A stretch of DNA of 35,443 nucleotides from DUEN01 sp024277095 (GTDB lineage Bacteria > Chloroflexota > Anaerolineae > DUEN01): contig JAJRVX010000571.1 in the NCBI GenBank assembly GCA_024277095.1, forward strand, positions 1 to 35,443. Reading direction: 5' to 3'. Numbering within the stretch: position 1 is the stretch's first letter; each line of letters begins with the position of its first letter. This document shows positions 1 through 7,941 of this stretch, piece by piece. Made by a program: the position numbers and the translations under genes. Below the pieces are notes generated by a model, which was given only the letters and a program-made list of their open reading frames with translations, was not told the DNA's origin and made no database searches.

Positions 1-43
1 CCGGACAGGCCTCGTTGGGGCAGAATACCTGGGTGGGGTCCAT
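1..43 (-). CDS. Start of a transposase-like protein with an N-terminal Cys zinc ribbon (partial, runs off left edge)
   Basis: Only 14 codons are visible, reading MDPTQVFCPNEACP from an ATG at 43-41. A strong Shine-Dalgarno (AAGGAGGGA at about 50-57) precedes the ATG by about seven bases, which supports a real start. The CPNEACP motif is the first half of a zinc-ribbon. From memory, many Chloroflexota insertion-sequence transposases and related helix-turn-helix proteins open with nearly this sequence. The family call is an inference from very little sequence. If right, the left edge of the window lies inside an insertion sequence whose terminal repeat should be somewhere in 44-205. Confidence 0.5.
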   Translation of the reverse strand, partial: MDPTQVFCPNEACP

Positions 44-76
44 AGCATCCCTCCTTGGTTGGAGATGGATATGGGT

Positions 77-104
77 ATGCTATCGACCCCGCCAATTTTT
101 TCAA
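77..104 (-). promoter_or_regulatory. Candidate sigma-70 promoter for the edge transposase-like gene
   Basis: On the minus strand TTGAAA (104-99) and TAGCAT (82-77) are separated by 16 bases, about 35 bases before the ATG at 43. The match to consensus is moderate. Confidence 0.35.
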
Positions 105-147
105 CTTTCAGACCCAATCACGGTTTCGCGGATACCTACCAAAACAG

Positions 148-176
148 TTGCGTATTTGGAAAACGTAGGTTATCAT
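148..176 (+). promoter_or_regulatory. Candidate sigma-70 promoter for the PIN toxin/antitoxin pair
   Basis: TTGCGT (148-153) and TATCAT (171-176) are separated by 17 bases. Initiation would fall near 183, giving a 5' leader of roughly 25-35 bases before the TTG or GTG start of the toxin. Confidence 0.4.
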
Positions 177-205
177 CAAAATCTAGCTAGAAAGGAAACA
201 TTCCT

Positions 206-667
206 TTGAGGTGTTGGGTGGCCCTTCAAATTTACCTGGATACATGCGTATACAATAGACCGTTTGATGACCAAACGCAGCCTCGTGTCTGGCTAGAGAC
301 GCTCGCTTTTTCGATCATCCTGCAGATGGTCGAGGAAGGTTCTGTGGTTCTCGTCACATCAGCCGTTATTGCTTACGAGAATAGTCAGAATCCGGATACT
401 CTGGCTCGTAGCTGGGTTGAACGATGTGTTCAACTTGCTCAACGGGATCAGCCGATCGATGAAGCAATCCAACAAAGGGCTATAGAATTGGAACAGCATG
501 GACTGAAGGCACTCGATGCGTTGCATGTCGCTTGCGCCGAGGCCGCCAAGGTGGATTATTTTATCACCTGTGATGATCGACTCCGACAACGCTATCGGCG
601 TAGCTCCGGCACATTGCAAATCTGCACCCCAGTGGAATTTGTTCAGAATGTGATGGGAGAAGGATAA
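206..667 (+). CDS. PIN-domain ribonuclease, putative VapC-like toxin
   Basis: This 153-residue protein has the length and layout of a single PIN domain. The first strand carries the metal-binding Asp (IYLDTCVYNRPF, D12). Further acidic residues follow at E58, D104 (KALDALHVA) and D123/D124 (FITCDDRL), so the usual four-acid nuclease centre is intact. PIN proteins of this type are Mg-dependent RNases and often toxins; the target cannot be read from sequence. No ATG is available. TTG at 206 sits 7 bases after AAAGGAAA, while GTG at 218 is an alternative preceded by GAGGTG. The stop overlaps the next ATG by one base (TAATG), so the pair is probably translationally coupled. Toxin-first order is the reverse of the common antitoxin-first layout. 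Confidence 0.8.
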   Translation: MRCWVALQIYLDTCVYNRPFDDQTQPRVWLETLAFSIILQMVEEGSVVLVTSAVIAYENSQNPDTLARSWVERCVQLAQRDQPIDEAIQQRAIELEQHGLKALDALHVACAEAAKVDYFITCDDRLRQRYRRSSGTLQICTPVEFVQNVMGEG

Positions 668-876
668 TGGACACCAAAGTTCTCGCCGAAGGCGAGGTGT
701 TACGGGAAGCATATCAGGTGTTGTTGCAGCATCTGAGTCCGTCTAAGGTCGCTCGTTTCTGGGCCAATTGGCAAGTAGGACATGGTGATTACCTGCGTTG
801 GCGAGACGAGCACTTCCGTGATGAAACGGTAGCGACACTATATGAGAAGATCAAGGCTTATCAGGAACGTCGATAA
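667..876 (+). CDS. Small protein, putative antitoxin partner of the PIN toxin
   Basis: This 69-residue, charged, mostly helical protein has no membrane segment. Its ATG overlaps the toxin stop by one base. A central stretch (LSPSKVARFWANWQ) and the acidic/basic C-terminus (LYEKIKAYQERR) resemble small proteins I remember next to PIN genes in Chloroflexota and cyanobacteria. No AbrB, RHH or Phd DNA-binding motif is evident. The antitoxin role is inferred from overlap and size only. Its last 26 bases overlap the 3' end of the convergent alpha-mannosidase gene. Confidence 0.6.
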   Translation: MDTKVLAEGEVLREAYQVLLQHLSPSKVARFWANWQVGHGDYLRWRDEHFRDETVATLYEKIKAYQERR

Positions 877-3358
877 TGGGCTCTCTCGCTTGGGATGATC
901 CCTTCAGCGCTCGTTCGATCATGTCGCAGGGAATGGCTTGCCAGCGGCCCTCGCGATGGGCTAATCGCAGCGTCACCACCTCGAAGGGGGCGAGGCTCAG
1001 CGGGAATCGCTCCTCCCGCCACCGTAGCTCCCCTTTACCCCCGCGGCCGTGACGATCGACGACGCGCACGATGTACCCATCGCCGTCCTCGGCCGGCTTC
1101 AACGCCGTGAGTTCCATCTCCGGCGACGTGATCTCCATCAGCGAGGCCGCAGGCGGCAACTCCCCCTCATGACAGTGCATGGTGATCGGCACGAGGGGCA
1201 GGTTGAGCTCCCTCGCTCGGCGCACAATCCCCGCGTCACGCCAATCGCCCACATGGGGCCGGAGCACCAGGGTGAACTCCTGCTGGCCCTGGTCGATCCA
1301 GTCGTAGCGATGTTTGGTGCCGATGGGATGGGGGATGTGGTAGGCATAGGGCGGGCTGCGCAGGATCGTCAGCCGCATCACGCTGCCCCGCACATCGCAG
1401 CCATATTTGCCGTCGTCGAGCACCGCCAGCCCGATCACCTGGTCGGGCCGATCCCGGGCCGGGCCGCTGACGTCCATCCACATCTGGGTGGGGACCTCGC
1501 TCCCGTCGCAGGGGCGGTAGCACCAGCCGAAGGGGATGTCGTGGGCGGCCTGGGGGGCATCGACGGGCACGTCGAAGGCCAGCTTCAGCATGGTCCAGTG
1601 TCCCTGCCAGGTCAACCAGTTGCGCATCAGGATCTCGGCCTCCCCCCGACGCAGGATGATCTGTTGCAACCAGACGTTCTCCTCATGGTGGCGCTCCACC
1701 AGGATCGAGGCCTGGAGGGGGCCGTTGTCGCAGACGGTGATCCGCGCGTTTCCGAAGGTGCCGATCACCTGGTCGAAGCGTTGCACGCCGTGGGACCAGG
1801 TATCGCTGGTGTCCTTCAGGACCTGGGGCACGTTCCATCCCTCCGGGCCCACCAGCTCTAGTCCGCTGTCCTTATCCATGCAGGAGATGATGTTCCCCGT
1901 GTCAGGATCCAGGCGGAGGACCAGACGATCGTTCTCCAGCGTGGTCGTCGTCGCCCACACGTCCCCCTCGTCGATGGCGGCTCGCGGGGCATTCGGCATG
2001 AATCGGTAGACGCGGTATCCCAGAGGGGGCAGCTCGGCCTGGAAGACGAGCCGCTTGATGCCGCGGCGCGGGGTGGAGAGGGCCTCGTGAGTCTCGATCA
2101 GTTGGTATGGGACAGGATGGCCTTTCTCATCGACCAGCCCCCATCCCTCCGCCTCCCAGGGGCGCCTGTCCGTCCACGGCTCGTATTCCACGTATGGCGT
2201 GATGGGCTCGGCGAACGGGTTGAAGAGCACCACCGTGCCGCCGGGGCCGGCGGTGTTCACCCGGGCGGCGATGGCACGACCGGCGTCGTCGGCGATCTCC
2301 CTGGCGCCCAGGATGGCCCGACCGAAGGCCATGATGGCTTCATCGGTCGCTTCCTTGGTGGATGTGCCTCCCAGGATATCGTGAAACTGATTGAAGCAGA
2401 GGTCATGCCAGAGGGCGCTCAGCCGCTCCCGGGGCGCCGGCCGATCGGCCCACAGCTCCGCCAGGGCGGCCATACGCTCCGCCACCAGCAGGCTACACTC
2501 CGCCTGGCGGTGGGCACGCTTCAGCGCGCTGACGACGGAGTAGCAGCCTACAGCGTGGAACTGCAGCTCCTCGGCCACCACCGGCAGGGCCTCCGCCTGG
2601 GGAGCGATGGCCGCGAAGTAGGCCTCGGGCGAGCTGAATTGGATCTCCACATCGTTTCGGGAACGGGCGATGGCCTGGATGTTCTCGATCTGCTGCTTGG
2701 TGGGGCCGCCTCCGTGGTTGCCCACGCCGAAGAAGCACATGGTGTGGGAGAGCTGCGATGGGGTCGCCTCGATGGCCTCCGAGATGTGCTCTGAGTGGTC
2801 CTGCGGCCGGGTCGCATAGGAAGGGATGATGCGGAAGGCCAGCACGCGGCTGCCGTCGGGCGCCTGCCACCGGAAGACATTGGCGGGAAGCTCCTTCTCG
2901 TGGGGGCCGGGCCGCATGAAGACGTAGGCGTCGAAGCCGCACTTCTTGAGGATCTGGGGCAGCGTGCCCGCGTGTCCGAAGCTGTCCACGCAATAGGCGA
3001 TGTGCGGCTCCACGCCCAGGTGCTCGCGCATGTAGATCTTGCCCAGCAGGATCTGACGCACGAAGGATTCGCCCTGGGGCAGGTTCATGTCCGGCTGCAC
3101 GATCATACCGTTGACGACGTGCCAGCGGCCCTGGCGGATGAAGTCCAGGATCTGGCGGAAGAGCTCGGGGTTCTCCCACTCGATCCACTGGTAGACCTGA
3201 GCCTCCCCCCGGGTGAAGTGGAAATCGGGGTACTCGTGCAGCCGATCCACCGCCGACGGGCTGGTGGCCAACGCCTCGGCCCGGCCCTCCGTCCAACGCC
3301 AGAGCCACACGGGGTCCAGGTGAGCCTGACCGATCATGTGTACGGTGATCTTCTTCAT
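851..3358 (-). CDS. GH38 alpha-mannosidase
   Basis: This 835-residue protein is full length for bacterial GH38 enzymes, which are retaining, zinc-dependent alpha-mannosidases. The N-terminal catalytic domain begins immediately (MIGQAHLDPVWLW) and gives zinc ligands H13 and D15. D125 in YCVDSFGHAG is the expected nucleophile/metal ligand, and H326 in NQFHDILGGTS matches the fourth ligand. The C-terminal half is the all-beta mannosidase region. There is no signal peptide or anchor, so the enzyme is probably cytoplasmic and would act on imported manno-oligosaccharides. It lies 10 bases after the ABC ATPase stop and is probably the last gene of the five-gene run starting at 10362. The exact linkage specificity is not readable. 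Confidence 0.93.
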   Translation of the reverse strand: MKKITVHMIGQAHLDPVWLWRWTEGRAEALATSPSAVDRLHEYPDFHFTRGEAQVYQWIEWENPELFRQILDFIRQGRWHVVNGMIVQPDMNLPQGESFVRQILLGKIYMREHLGVEPHIAYCVDSFGHAGTLPQILKKCGFDAYVFMRPGPHEKELPANVFRWQAPDGSRVLAFRIIPSYATRPQDHSEHISEAIEATPSQLSHTMCFFGVGNHGGGPTKQQIENIQAIARSRNDVEIQFSSPEAYFAAIAPQAEALPVVAEELQFHAVGCYSVVSALKRAHRQAECSLLVAERMAALAELWADRPAPRERLSALWHDLCFNQFHDILGGTSTKEATDEAIMAFGRAILGAREIADDAGRAIAARVNTAGPGGTVVLFNPFAEPITPYVEYEPWTDRRPWEAEGWGLVDEKGHPVPYQLIETHEALSTPRRGIKRLVFQAELPPLGYRVYRFMPNAPRAAIDEGDVWATTTTLENDRLVLRLDPDTGNIISCMDKDSGLELVGPEGWNVPQVLKDTSDTWSHGVQRFDQVIGTFGNARITVCDNGPLQASILVERHHEENVWLQQIILRRGEAEILMRNWLTWQGHWTMLKLAFDVPVDAPQAAHDIPFGWCYRPCDGSEVPTQMWMDVSGPARDRPDQVIGLAVLDDGKYGCDVRGSVMRLTILRSPPYAYHIPHPIGTKHRYDWIDQGQQEFTLVLRPHVGDWRDAGIVRRARELNLPLVPITMHCHEGELPPAASLMEITSPEMELTALKPAEDGDGYIVRVVDRHGRGGKGELRWREERFPLSLAPFEVVTLRLAHREGRWQAIPCDMIERALKGSSQAREPIIDVPDKP

Positions 3359-3368
3359 CGTCTCCTCG

Positions 3369-4217
3369 CTACTCCTCTCTCACCGGCCAGAGTTCCAGGT
3401 GGTCCCCTCGCAGGTGGGCGCGAACGCGCCGGCCGATGCGCAGTTGCTCGATGATGTGTGGGGGCAGCCGCACGCGTCCATCCTCGTCCACGATCAGATA
3501 CTCGTCGAACATCGTCCTGCCGCGCCGCACCCGCTCGAAGGATGTGCGCCCGTCCCGGATCTCCACCGCCCGATCGGTGTGCTGGGCGACCAGCAGATCG
3601 TGGGTCACGATGACGACGGTGACGCCGAAGGCGTGTCCCAGGTGCCGAAACAGATCGATGATCTGGGCGGCCGTCTCGCTGTCCACAGACCCGGTGGGCT
3701 CGTCGGCCAGCAGGAGCGCGGGGCTGTTGGCCAGGGCGATGGCGATGGCCACCCGCTGCTGTTCCCCGCCGGAAAGCGCCATCAGGCGATGATGGGCGCG
3801 ATCCTCCAGGCTCACCGCCTCCAGCAATGCCCAGGCCCGGGATAGCTGCTCGTGTCGGGGAAGCCCAGCCAGCCGCATGGGCACACAGACGTTCTCCAGC
3901 GCCGTCAGGTAGGGGAGGAGGTTGCGGGCGTTCTGTTGCCAGACGAACCCGACCACCTCCCGGCGGTATCGCACCAGCCCGGCGTCATCAAGGGACAGCA
4001 GATCGATATCTCCCACCGTGACCTTGCCGGATGTGGGGCGGTCCAGCCCGCCCAGGATGTTCATCAGGGTGCTCTTCCCCGATCCGCTGGGGCCAACGAT
4101 GGCCAGCACCTCGCCCTCGTATACCTCCAGGTTCAGCCCGTTCAGGGCCAGGGTTTCCACGCCGTCGTATTGATAGATCTTCACCAGTTCTTCGCAGATC
4201 ACCAGGGGCGTGCTCAT
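3369..4217 (-). CDS. ABC transporter ATPase (LolD/MacB class) with an AbrB-like C-terminal tail
   Basis: This 282-residue protein has a complete nucleotide-binding domain: Walker A GPSGSGKST (42-50), Q-loop near Q94, signature LSGGEQQ (148-154), Walker B with catalytic E173 (LLLADEP) and switch H206. The extension after residue 235 is unusual for this class. Residues 240-279 (YLIVDEDGRVRLPP... ending HLELWPV) read like a SpoVT/AbrB swapped-hairpin domain. The gene starts one base after the stop of the FtsX-type permease, so the two should form one transporter. MacB/LolCDE-type systems use ATP to move lipoproteins, peptides or envelope components, or to drive extracytoplasmic work; the substrate here is unknown. 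AbrB-like domains usually bind DNA, but here the tail may only dimerise. Confidence 0.9.
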   Translation of the reverse strand: MSTPLVICEELVKIYQYDGVETLALNGLNLEVYEGEVLAIVGPSGSGKSTLMNILGGLDRPTSGKVTVGDIDLLSLDDAGLVRYRREVVGFVWQQNARNLLPYLTALENVCVPMRLAGLPRHEQLSRAWALLEAVSLEDRAHHRLMALSGGEQQRVAIAIALANSPALLLADEPTGSVDSETAAQIIDLFRHLGHAFGVTVVIVTHDLLVAQHTDRAVEIRDGRTSFERVRRGRTMFDEYLIVDEDGRVRLPPHIIEQLRIGRRVRAHLRGDHLELWPVREE

Positions 4218-4218
4218 C

Positions 4219-6972
4219 TCATGCCTCCCCCAGCCGCAGGATCGCGTAGACCTGCAGGCGCCGCAGCATCATCATGGTGGTCACGAGCCCGGCTAGCAGG
4301 ATCAGCGCCAGGATCAGGTACACGCGGGCCATCAGTCCCCAGGGGGTGACGATCTGGAAGGGCGGGACGGCCTCCCGGGCGATGATGCTGACGCGCAGGA
4401 AGCGGGTGAAGAGATCGGAGCTGCCCACTCCTAGCGCCGTGCCGGTGAGCACACCCAGCCCCACCAGGGTGATCTGCTCCACGGCCAGCAGGGCGGCCAG
4501 CTGCCCGGAGAGGAGTCCCTGCGCCCGCAGGACGCCGAACTGCAGCATGCGCGCCCGGATGGTCACATAGGCATACAGGAGGAACCCCAGGACGCTAAGC
4601 AATGTGGCCACGATAAACCCGATGGAGAGCGCCCCAAAGAGCCCCGTGCGCAGCGGGTCGTCGCCACGAATGCCCGCGAGCTCGTGTCCGTCCGCCAGGT
4701 TGAGCGTGTCCCCCAGGCCGTTCAGGATCGCCTTCACGCGCTCTCGGGCGCGCTGGCCGCCCGAGATCTTCAGCCAGGCCTCCCCGGGCGGGAACCCCGT
4801 GGCCTCCTGGACGTAGTTCAGGTTCGCGACGACGAAGTCCCCCTTCGTCGGATCCAGCGTGGGGAAGTAGCGGATCTCCCCCAGGAAGACGAAGTCCACG
4901 CGTATCCCGTCCACGTCCATGTCAAAGGAATCGCCCGGCTGCAGTCGGTACCGGCGGCCGAAGCCCTGGCTGGCCCATACACCCCTGGGGTTTTGCCGCA
5001 GGGCGTCCAGCAGGGCATCCAGAGACGTGGAGGCGAAGTCGTCCCGCCACCACGCGGCCTCCGCAAAGGTCTCAGGGTCCACGGCCAGCAGAGTGCCCTT
5101 CGCCCGGACCTCGGCGGGCCGCCCCACCAGACGGACACGCAGGGCCGGGCTGACCGCCCGCACGCCGGGCAGCGAGGTGTACCAATCCAGTGGCTTGATC
5201 TCCCAACGCAGCGCCTCGAAGTTGAAATGGCTCACGCGTAGATCCGTCCCCGCGCGGTAGAGGGCCTGATGGGCGTAGTTCAGGTCGAAGGTGCCCGCTA
5301 CGGAGGCGGTGAACAGCCCCAATGCCAGCGTGAAGATCAGCAGCAGGAGCAGGCTCCCGTAGGCCACGTCGCTGCGCCGGCTCAGCTCCCGCCAGGCGGT
5401 GACCAGGATCAGCCCGTCCGAGTGCGCGGCCATCCACGCCAGGCCACGCAGGAGCCACGGCGCCACGCGCAGGAAGAAGAGCCCCAGCCCGGCGGCCGCT
5501 ACCACGGGCGTGGCCAGCAGCAATGGATCGATCTGAAGCTCGCCGCCCGACCCTCGCGTGACGATGGACCCGCTCTGGGTCAGCGTGCGGTAGCCGATCG
5601 CCGCCAGGATCAGCAGCAGGATATCCAGGTAGACGCGGTGGGCTAACCGGGTTTCCCGTGGGCGGGCGCGGCTTTGCTTCACCGTCACGATGCTCTCCCG
5701 GGAGGCCCGAACCACGGGCAGGAGGATGGCCAGGCCGGCCAGCAGGGCGGTCAGTAGCACGTACCCGCGAATGGCCGGGCGCAGTGTCACAGGCACCGAG
5801 CGAGGCAGATCGAACCGCAGGAAGCTGCTGGCGTGGGCGATGGCCTGGGCGACCGGGATCGCCAGCGGGGGCACGATCAGGACGGCGAGCAGAGCCAGGG
5901 CGAATATCTCGAAGAGATAGAGGAGGAGGATCTGGGAGGTGCTGGCGCCCCGGCTCTTGAGCACCCCGATCTCCTCTCTTTGGGTGAACACGATGAGGCC
6001 GGCCGCCATCACCACGTAGTAGAAGGCGATGCCCACCACCGGCGCGCCGAAGAGCAGGAGCATCGCTCTCAGGATGGCTGTGTTCTTCCGGTAGTCCTGG
6101 AGCGCGTTGTCCAGGGTGGTCAGAAACTGGATATCGTCCAGCTGGCTGGTCACCAGGAATCGGTAGCGGTCGATGCCCGCCAGGACGGCCGCGGCGTTGT
6201 CCACGGTGATCTGCCCGATGTCCAGGTTGTACACCCAGGTGAACTCCGCCTGCGCCGGGACGATGGCCACGGTCAGGGCGCGGAAGAACGTCTCCTCGGG
6301 GACCAGAAAGCTTTCGTCCAGGAAATGCGGGGCGTAGTACAGGGCCCGGGGGTCCGGTTGGGCGCGCGGCGCGGTGATACCCACGACGCGCACCCACACG
6401 CCCTGGGGTCGCTCCTGCCCCTGGAAAAGCTCCAGGCGGACCCGATCCCCGATGGACAGCTTCATCTTCTCCGCGAAGTCGCGGGTGACGAGCGCCTCCA
6501 GATCCCGCTGGGGATCCCATACCGGCTCGGGCCATCGCCCCTCGACGACGTCCACCAGCCCCTGGTAGTCGGCGTAAAACTGTACCCGGGCCCGAGGGAG
6601 GTTCACATAGTTGCCCCGTGCCTGCTCCTCCTCGCGCACCATGACCAGCGACCGCGACAGGCCGTGGCGACCCTGGACGGTGATCGGGATCCCGACGGCC
6701 GTCGGGATCTGCTCCGAGAGGAGCCGGGTGGTCTCCTCGTAGCTCCGGGGGTCCACCAGCTCTCGGGTCCCCTTGATGATGAGATCGTACCGGGTCTGGG
6801 CCTGCGACAGCCGATCCCGCAGGACGGCAAGGCCGGCGGCCTCGGCGTAGAGGATGCTGGCACTGACGACGAGCGCGGCCAGCAACACGCCCAGGGCCAG
6901 AGCGAGGCGGTGGCCGAGGTTTCCCCGGACACGGAAATAGGCGATGGCGATGAGATTGGACAGCGAGTACAT
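4219..6972 (-). CDS. FtsX/MacB-type ABC permease with two FtsX domains
   Basis: The start is taken at ATG 6972 (MYSLSNLIAIAYF), giving 917 residues. A longer frame exists to 7134, but its extra 54 residues overlap the upstream gene and are Arg/Ser-rich antisense-like sequence. TM1 lies at about residues 20-45, followed by a large extracytoplasmic domain. The first FtsX bundle (about 345-490) carries the cytoplasmic EIGVLKSRGAS motif. A second extracytoplasmic domain follows, and a second FtsX bundle at the C-terminus carries the repeated motif FGVLRAQGLL. This tandem layout matches predicted-permease proteins of the MacB/YknZ/DUF214 class. The gene is spaced 4 bases from the upstream gene and 1 base from the ATPase, which implies a dedicated complex. 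The substrate is unknown. Confidence 0.9.
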   Translation of the reverse strand: MYSLSNLIAIAYFRVRGNLGHRLALALGVLLAALVVSASILYAEAAGLAVLRDRLSQAQTRYDLIIKGTRELVDPRSYEETTRLLSEQIPTAVGIPITVQGRHGLSRSLVMVREEEQARGNYVNLPRARVQFYADYQGLVDVVEGRWPEPVWDPQRDLEALVTRDFAEKMKLSIGDRVRLELFQGQERPQGVWVRVVGITAPRAQPDPRALYYAPHFLDESFLVPEETFFRALTVAIVPAQAEFTWVYNLDIGQITVDNAAAVLAGIDRYRFLVTSQLDDIQFLTTLDNALQDYRKNTAILRAMLLLFGAPVVGIAFYYVVMAAGLIVFTQREEIGVLKSRGASTSQILLLYLFEIFALALLAVLIVPPLAIPVAQAIAHASSFLRFDLPRSVPVTLRPAIRGYVLLTALLAGLAILLPVVRASRESIVTVKQSRARPRETRLAHRVYLDILLLILAAIGYRTLTQSGSIVTRGSGGELQIDPLLLATPVVAAAGLGLFFLRVAPWLLRGLAWMAAHSDGLILVTAWRELSRRSDVAYGSLLLLLIFTLALGLFTASVAGTFDLNYAHQALYRAGTDLRVSHFNFEALRWEIKPLDWYTSLPGVRAVSPALRVRLVGRPAEVRAKGTLLAVDPETFAEAAWWRDDFASTSLDALLDALRQNPRGVWASQGFGRRYRLQPGDSFDMDVDGIRVDFVFLGEIRYFPTLDPTKGDFVVANLNYVQEATGFPPGEAWLKISGGQRARERVKAILNGLGDTLNLADGHELAGIRGDDPLRTGLFGALSIGFIVATLLSVLGFLLYAYVTIRARMLQFGVLRAQGLLSGQLAALLAVEQITLVGLGVLTGTALGVGSSDLFTRFLRVSIIAREAVPPFQIVTPWGLMARVYLILALILLAGLVTTMMMLRRLQVYAILRLGEA

Positions 6973-6976
6973 ACAG

Positions 6977-7819
6977 CTATCGCTCCAGTTCTCGACAGAC
7001 CACCCGGGAAAGGCTGCCGCTGAGCGCCGCGCCGCAGGGGAGGGGCTCCAGCTCCTGCGCCAGGACGTCGGCCAGCCACGCGGCCTCCGCCTCCGATAGC
7101 GGCATCCCGAACGTCGATTCGAAATCCGCCCCATCGAACCACTGCCAGTAGGCGTCCCATCCCGCCCGGGCGGCCAGCCATCGACTGAAGGAGGCGCCCT
7201 CCACCACGGAGCGGAGGATATCCGCCGGCGGGGAGGTCCAGCTCACGTCGAGCGCCTGCTCCAACGGAAGCAGCTGGTCCCTCTGCACGAGCCACGTGAC
7301 CCAGGCGTCGCTCTTCTGGTGGACGGACACGGGGAGCATGTCCGTCTCCTCCAGCGCGTACAGGGCCACGCCGCCGGACGCGAAGATCGGATCCGGCTTC
7401 CCCGCGATGAGGATTCCCAGCGCGAGCCCGGCCATCTCGGTGTCCACGTACCCGTTGTAGGAGAGCTGCAGGTGCCCGTCGACCGGGAGGGCGGGCAGGT
7501 TCCCCTCTTGCAGCACCTCCACCTGGATCGGCCCCGGTGGCTCCCGGTGGAGGAAGCGGGTCAGGACGGCGTACTGCTCCTCGAGAAGGTTCTGCAGCTT
7601 CTGGATCTGCTCCGGGCTGGCCTCCGAGCGGTTATCGATCTCGAAGTGGGGGCTGGAGACGCGCTCGACGCTCCGGCTGAGGCCGATCCGGGCCAGCCGG
7701 AATGCCTTGGGGAGCCAGGCCGGCGCGTACTGATAGGCCATCAGCCCGAGGAAGGCGACGAGTATGATCGCCGCGATCCCCCATCGCGCCCATCCCTCTC
7801 CTGTTGCCTTCGCGTCCAT
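6977..7819 (-). CDS. Membrane-anchored protein, possibly a degenerate peptidase-MA-like domain
   Basis: This 280-residue protein has one N-terminal transmembrane anchor (about 12-32, WGIAAIILVAFLGLMAYQYA) and an extracytoplasmic body. The layout, with an SPHFEI strand early on and an LxxxLPYxG-like C-terminal half ending WQWFDGADFESTFGMPL, recalls peptidase-MA-like proteins. However, I find no HExxH zinc motif; the corresponding place reads as a hydrophobic/Gly-rich stretch around ALGILIAGKPDPIFASGG. It is therefore either a catalytically dead relative or an unrelated family. It sits 4 bases upstream of the FtsX permease, so it may be an accessory extracytoplasmic subunit of that transporter. 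The annotation is tentative. Confidence 0.6.
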   Translation of the reverse strand: MDAKATGEGWARWGIAAIILVAFLGLMAYQYAPAWLPKAFRLARIGLSRSVERVSSPHFEIDNRSEASPEQIQKLQNLLEEQYAVLTRFLHREPPGPIQVEVLQEGNLPALPVDGHLQLSYNGYVDTEMAGLALGILIAGKPDPIFASGGVALYALEETDMLPVSVHQKSDAWVTWLVQRDQLLPLEQALDVSWTSPPADILRSVVEGASFSRWLAARAGWDAYWQWFDGADFESTFGMPLSEAEAAWLADVLAQELEPLPCGAALSGSLSRVVCRELER

Positions 7820-7860
7820 GATGTGGTTCCCTTACGTTCCCATCGGCGTCAGGTTACGTC

Positions 7861-7912
7861 ATGCGGAAGGTTGTGTTCCGCATAGCAGGTGGATCTCCCA
7901 CGCTCCACCTGC
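7861..7912. repeat. Tandem hairpin element, copy 1
   Basis: Two hairpins lie back to back. The first is ATGCGGAA (7861-7868) pairing perfectly with TTCCGCAT (7876-7883). The second is an 11-base arm (7885-7895) pairing with 7902-7912 with one mismatch, around the six-base loop TCCCAC. The second hairpin shares arm length and loop with the element at 10464-10491. It lies in the 122-base gap between the GH2 gene and the next gene, so it could be an intercistronic RNA structure or a dispersed REP-like repeat. Confidence 0.6.
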
Positions 7913-7941
7913 GGTCAACAAGCTTCACAATGCGGTCCCCA

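Noticed and set aside
15..209. A 64-residue plus-strand frame at the left edge
   Set aside because: It overlaps the transposase-like start and both candidate promoters, lacks an SD and matches nothing I recognise.
1049..3454. Several long plus-strand frames over the mannosidase gene (for example 1049-1861, 2087-2794, 2795-3454)
   Set aside because: They are antisense shadows caused by high-GC codon use; their products are His/Gly/Arg-rich with no motifs.
5833..7023. A 396-residue plus-strand frame opposite the FtsX permease
   Set aside because: It is antisense to a gene with clear domains and has no SD; its composition is typical of shadow frames.
6973..7134. A 54-residue N-terminal extension of the FtsX-type permease
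   Set aside because: It is Arg/Ser-rich and lies inside the upstream gene; ATG 6972 puts the first membrane helix at the expected place.
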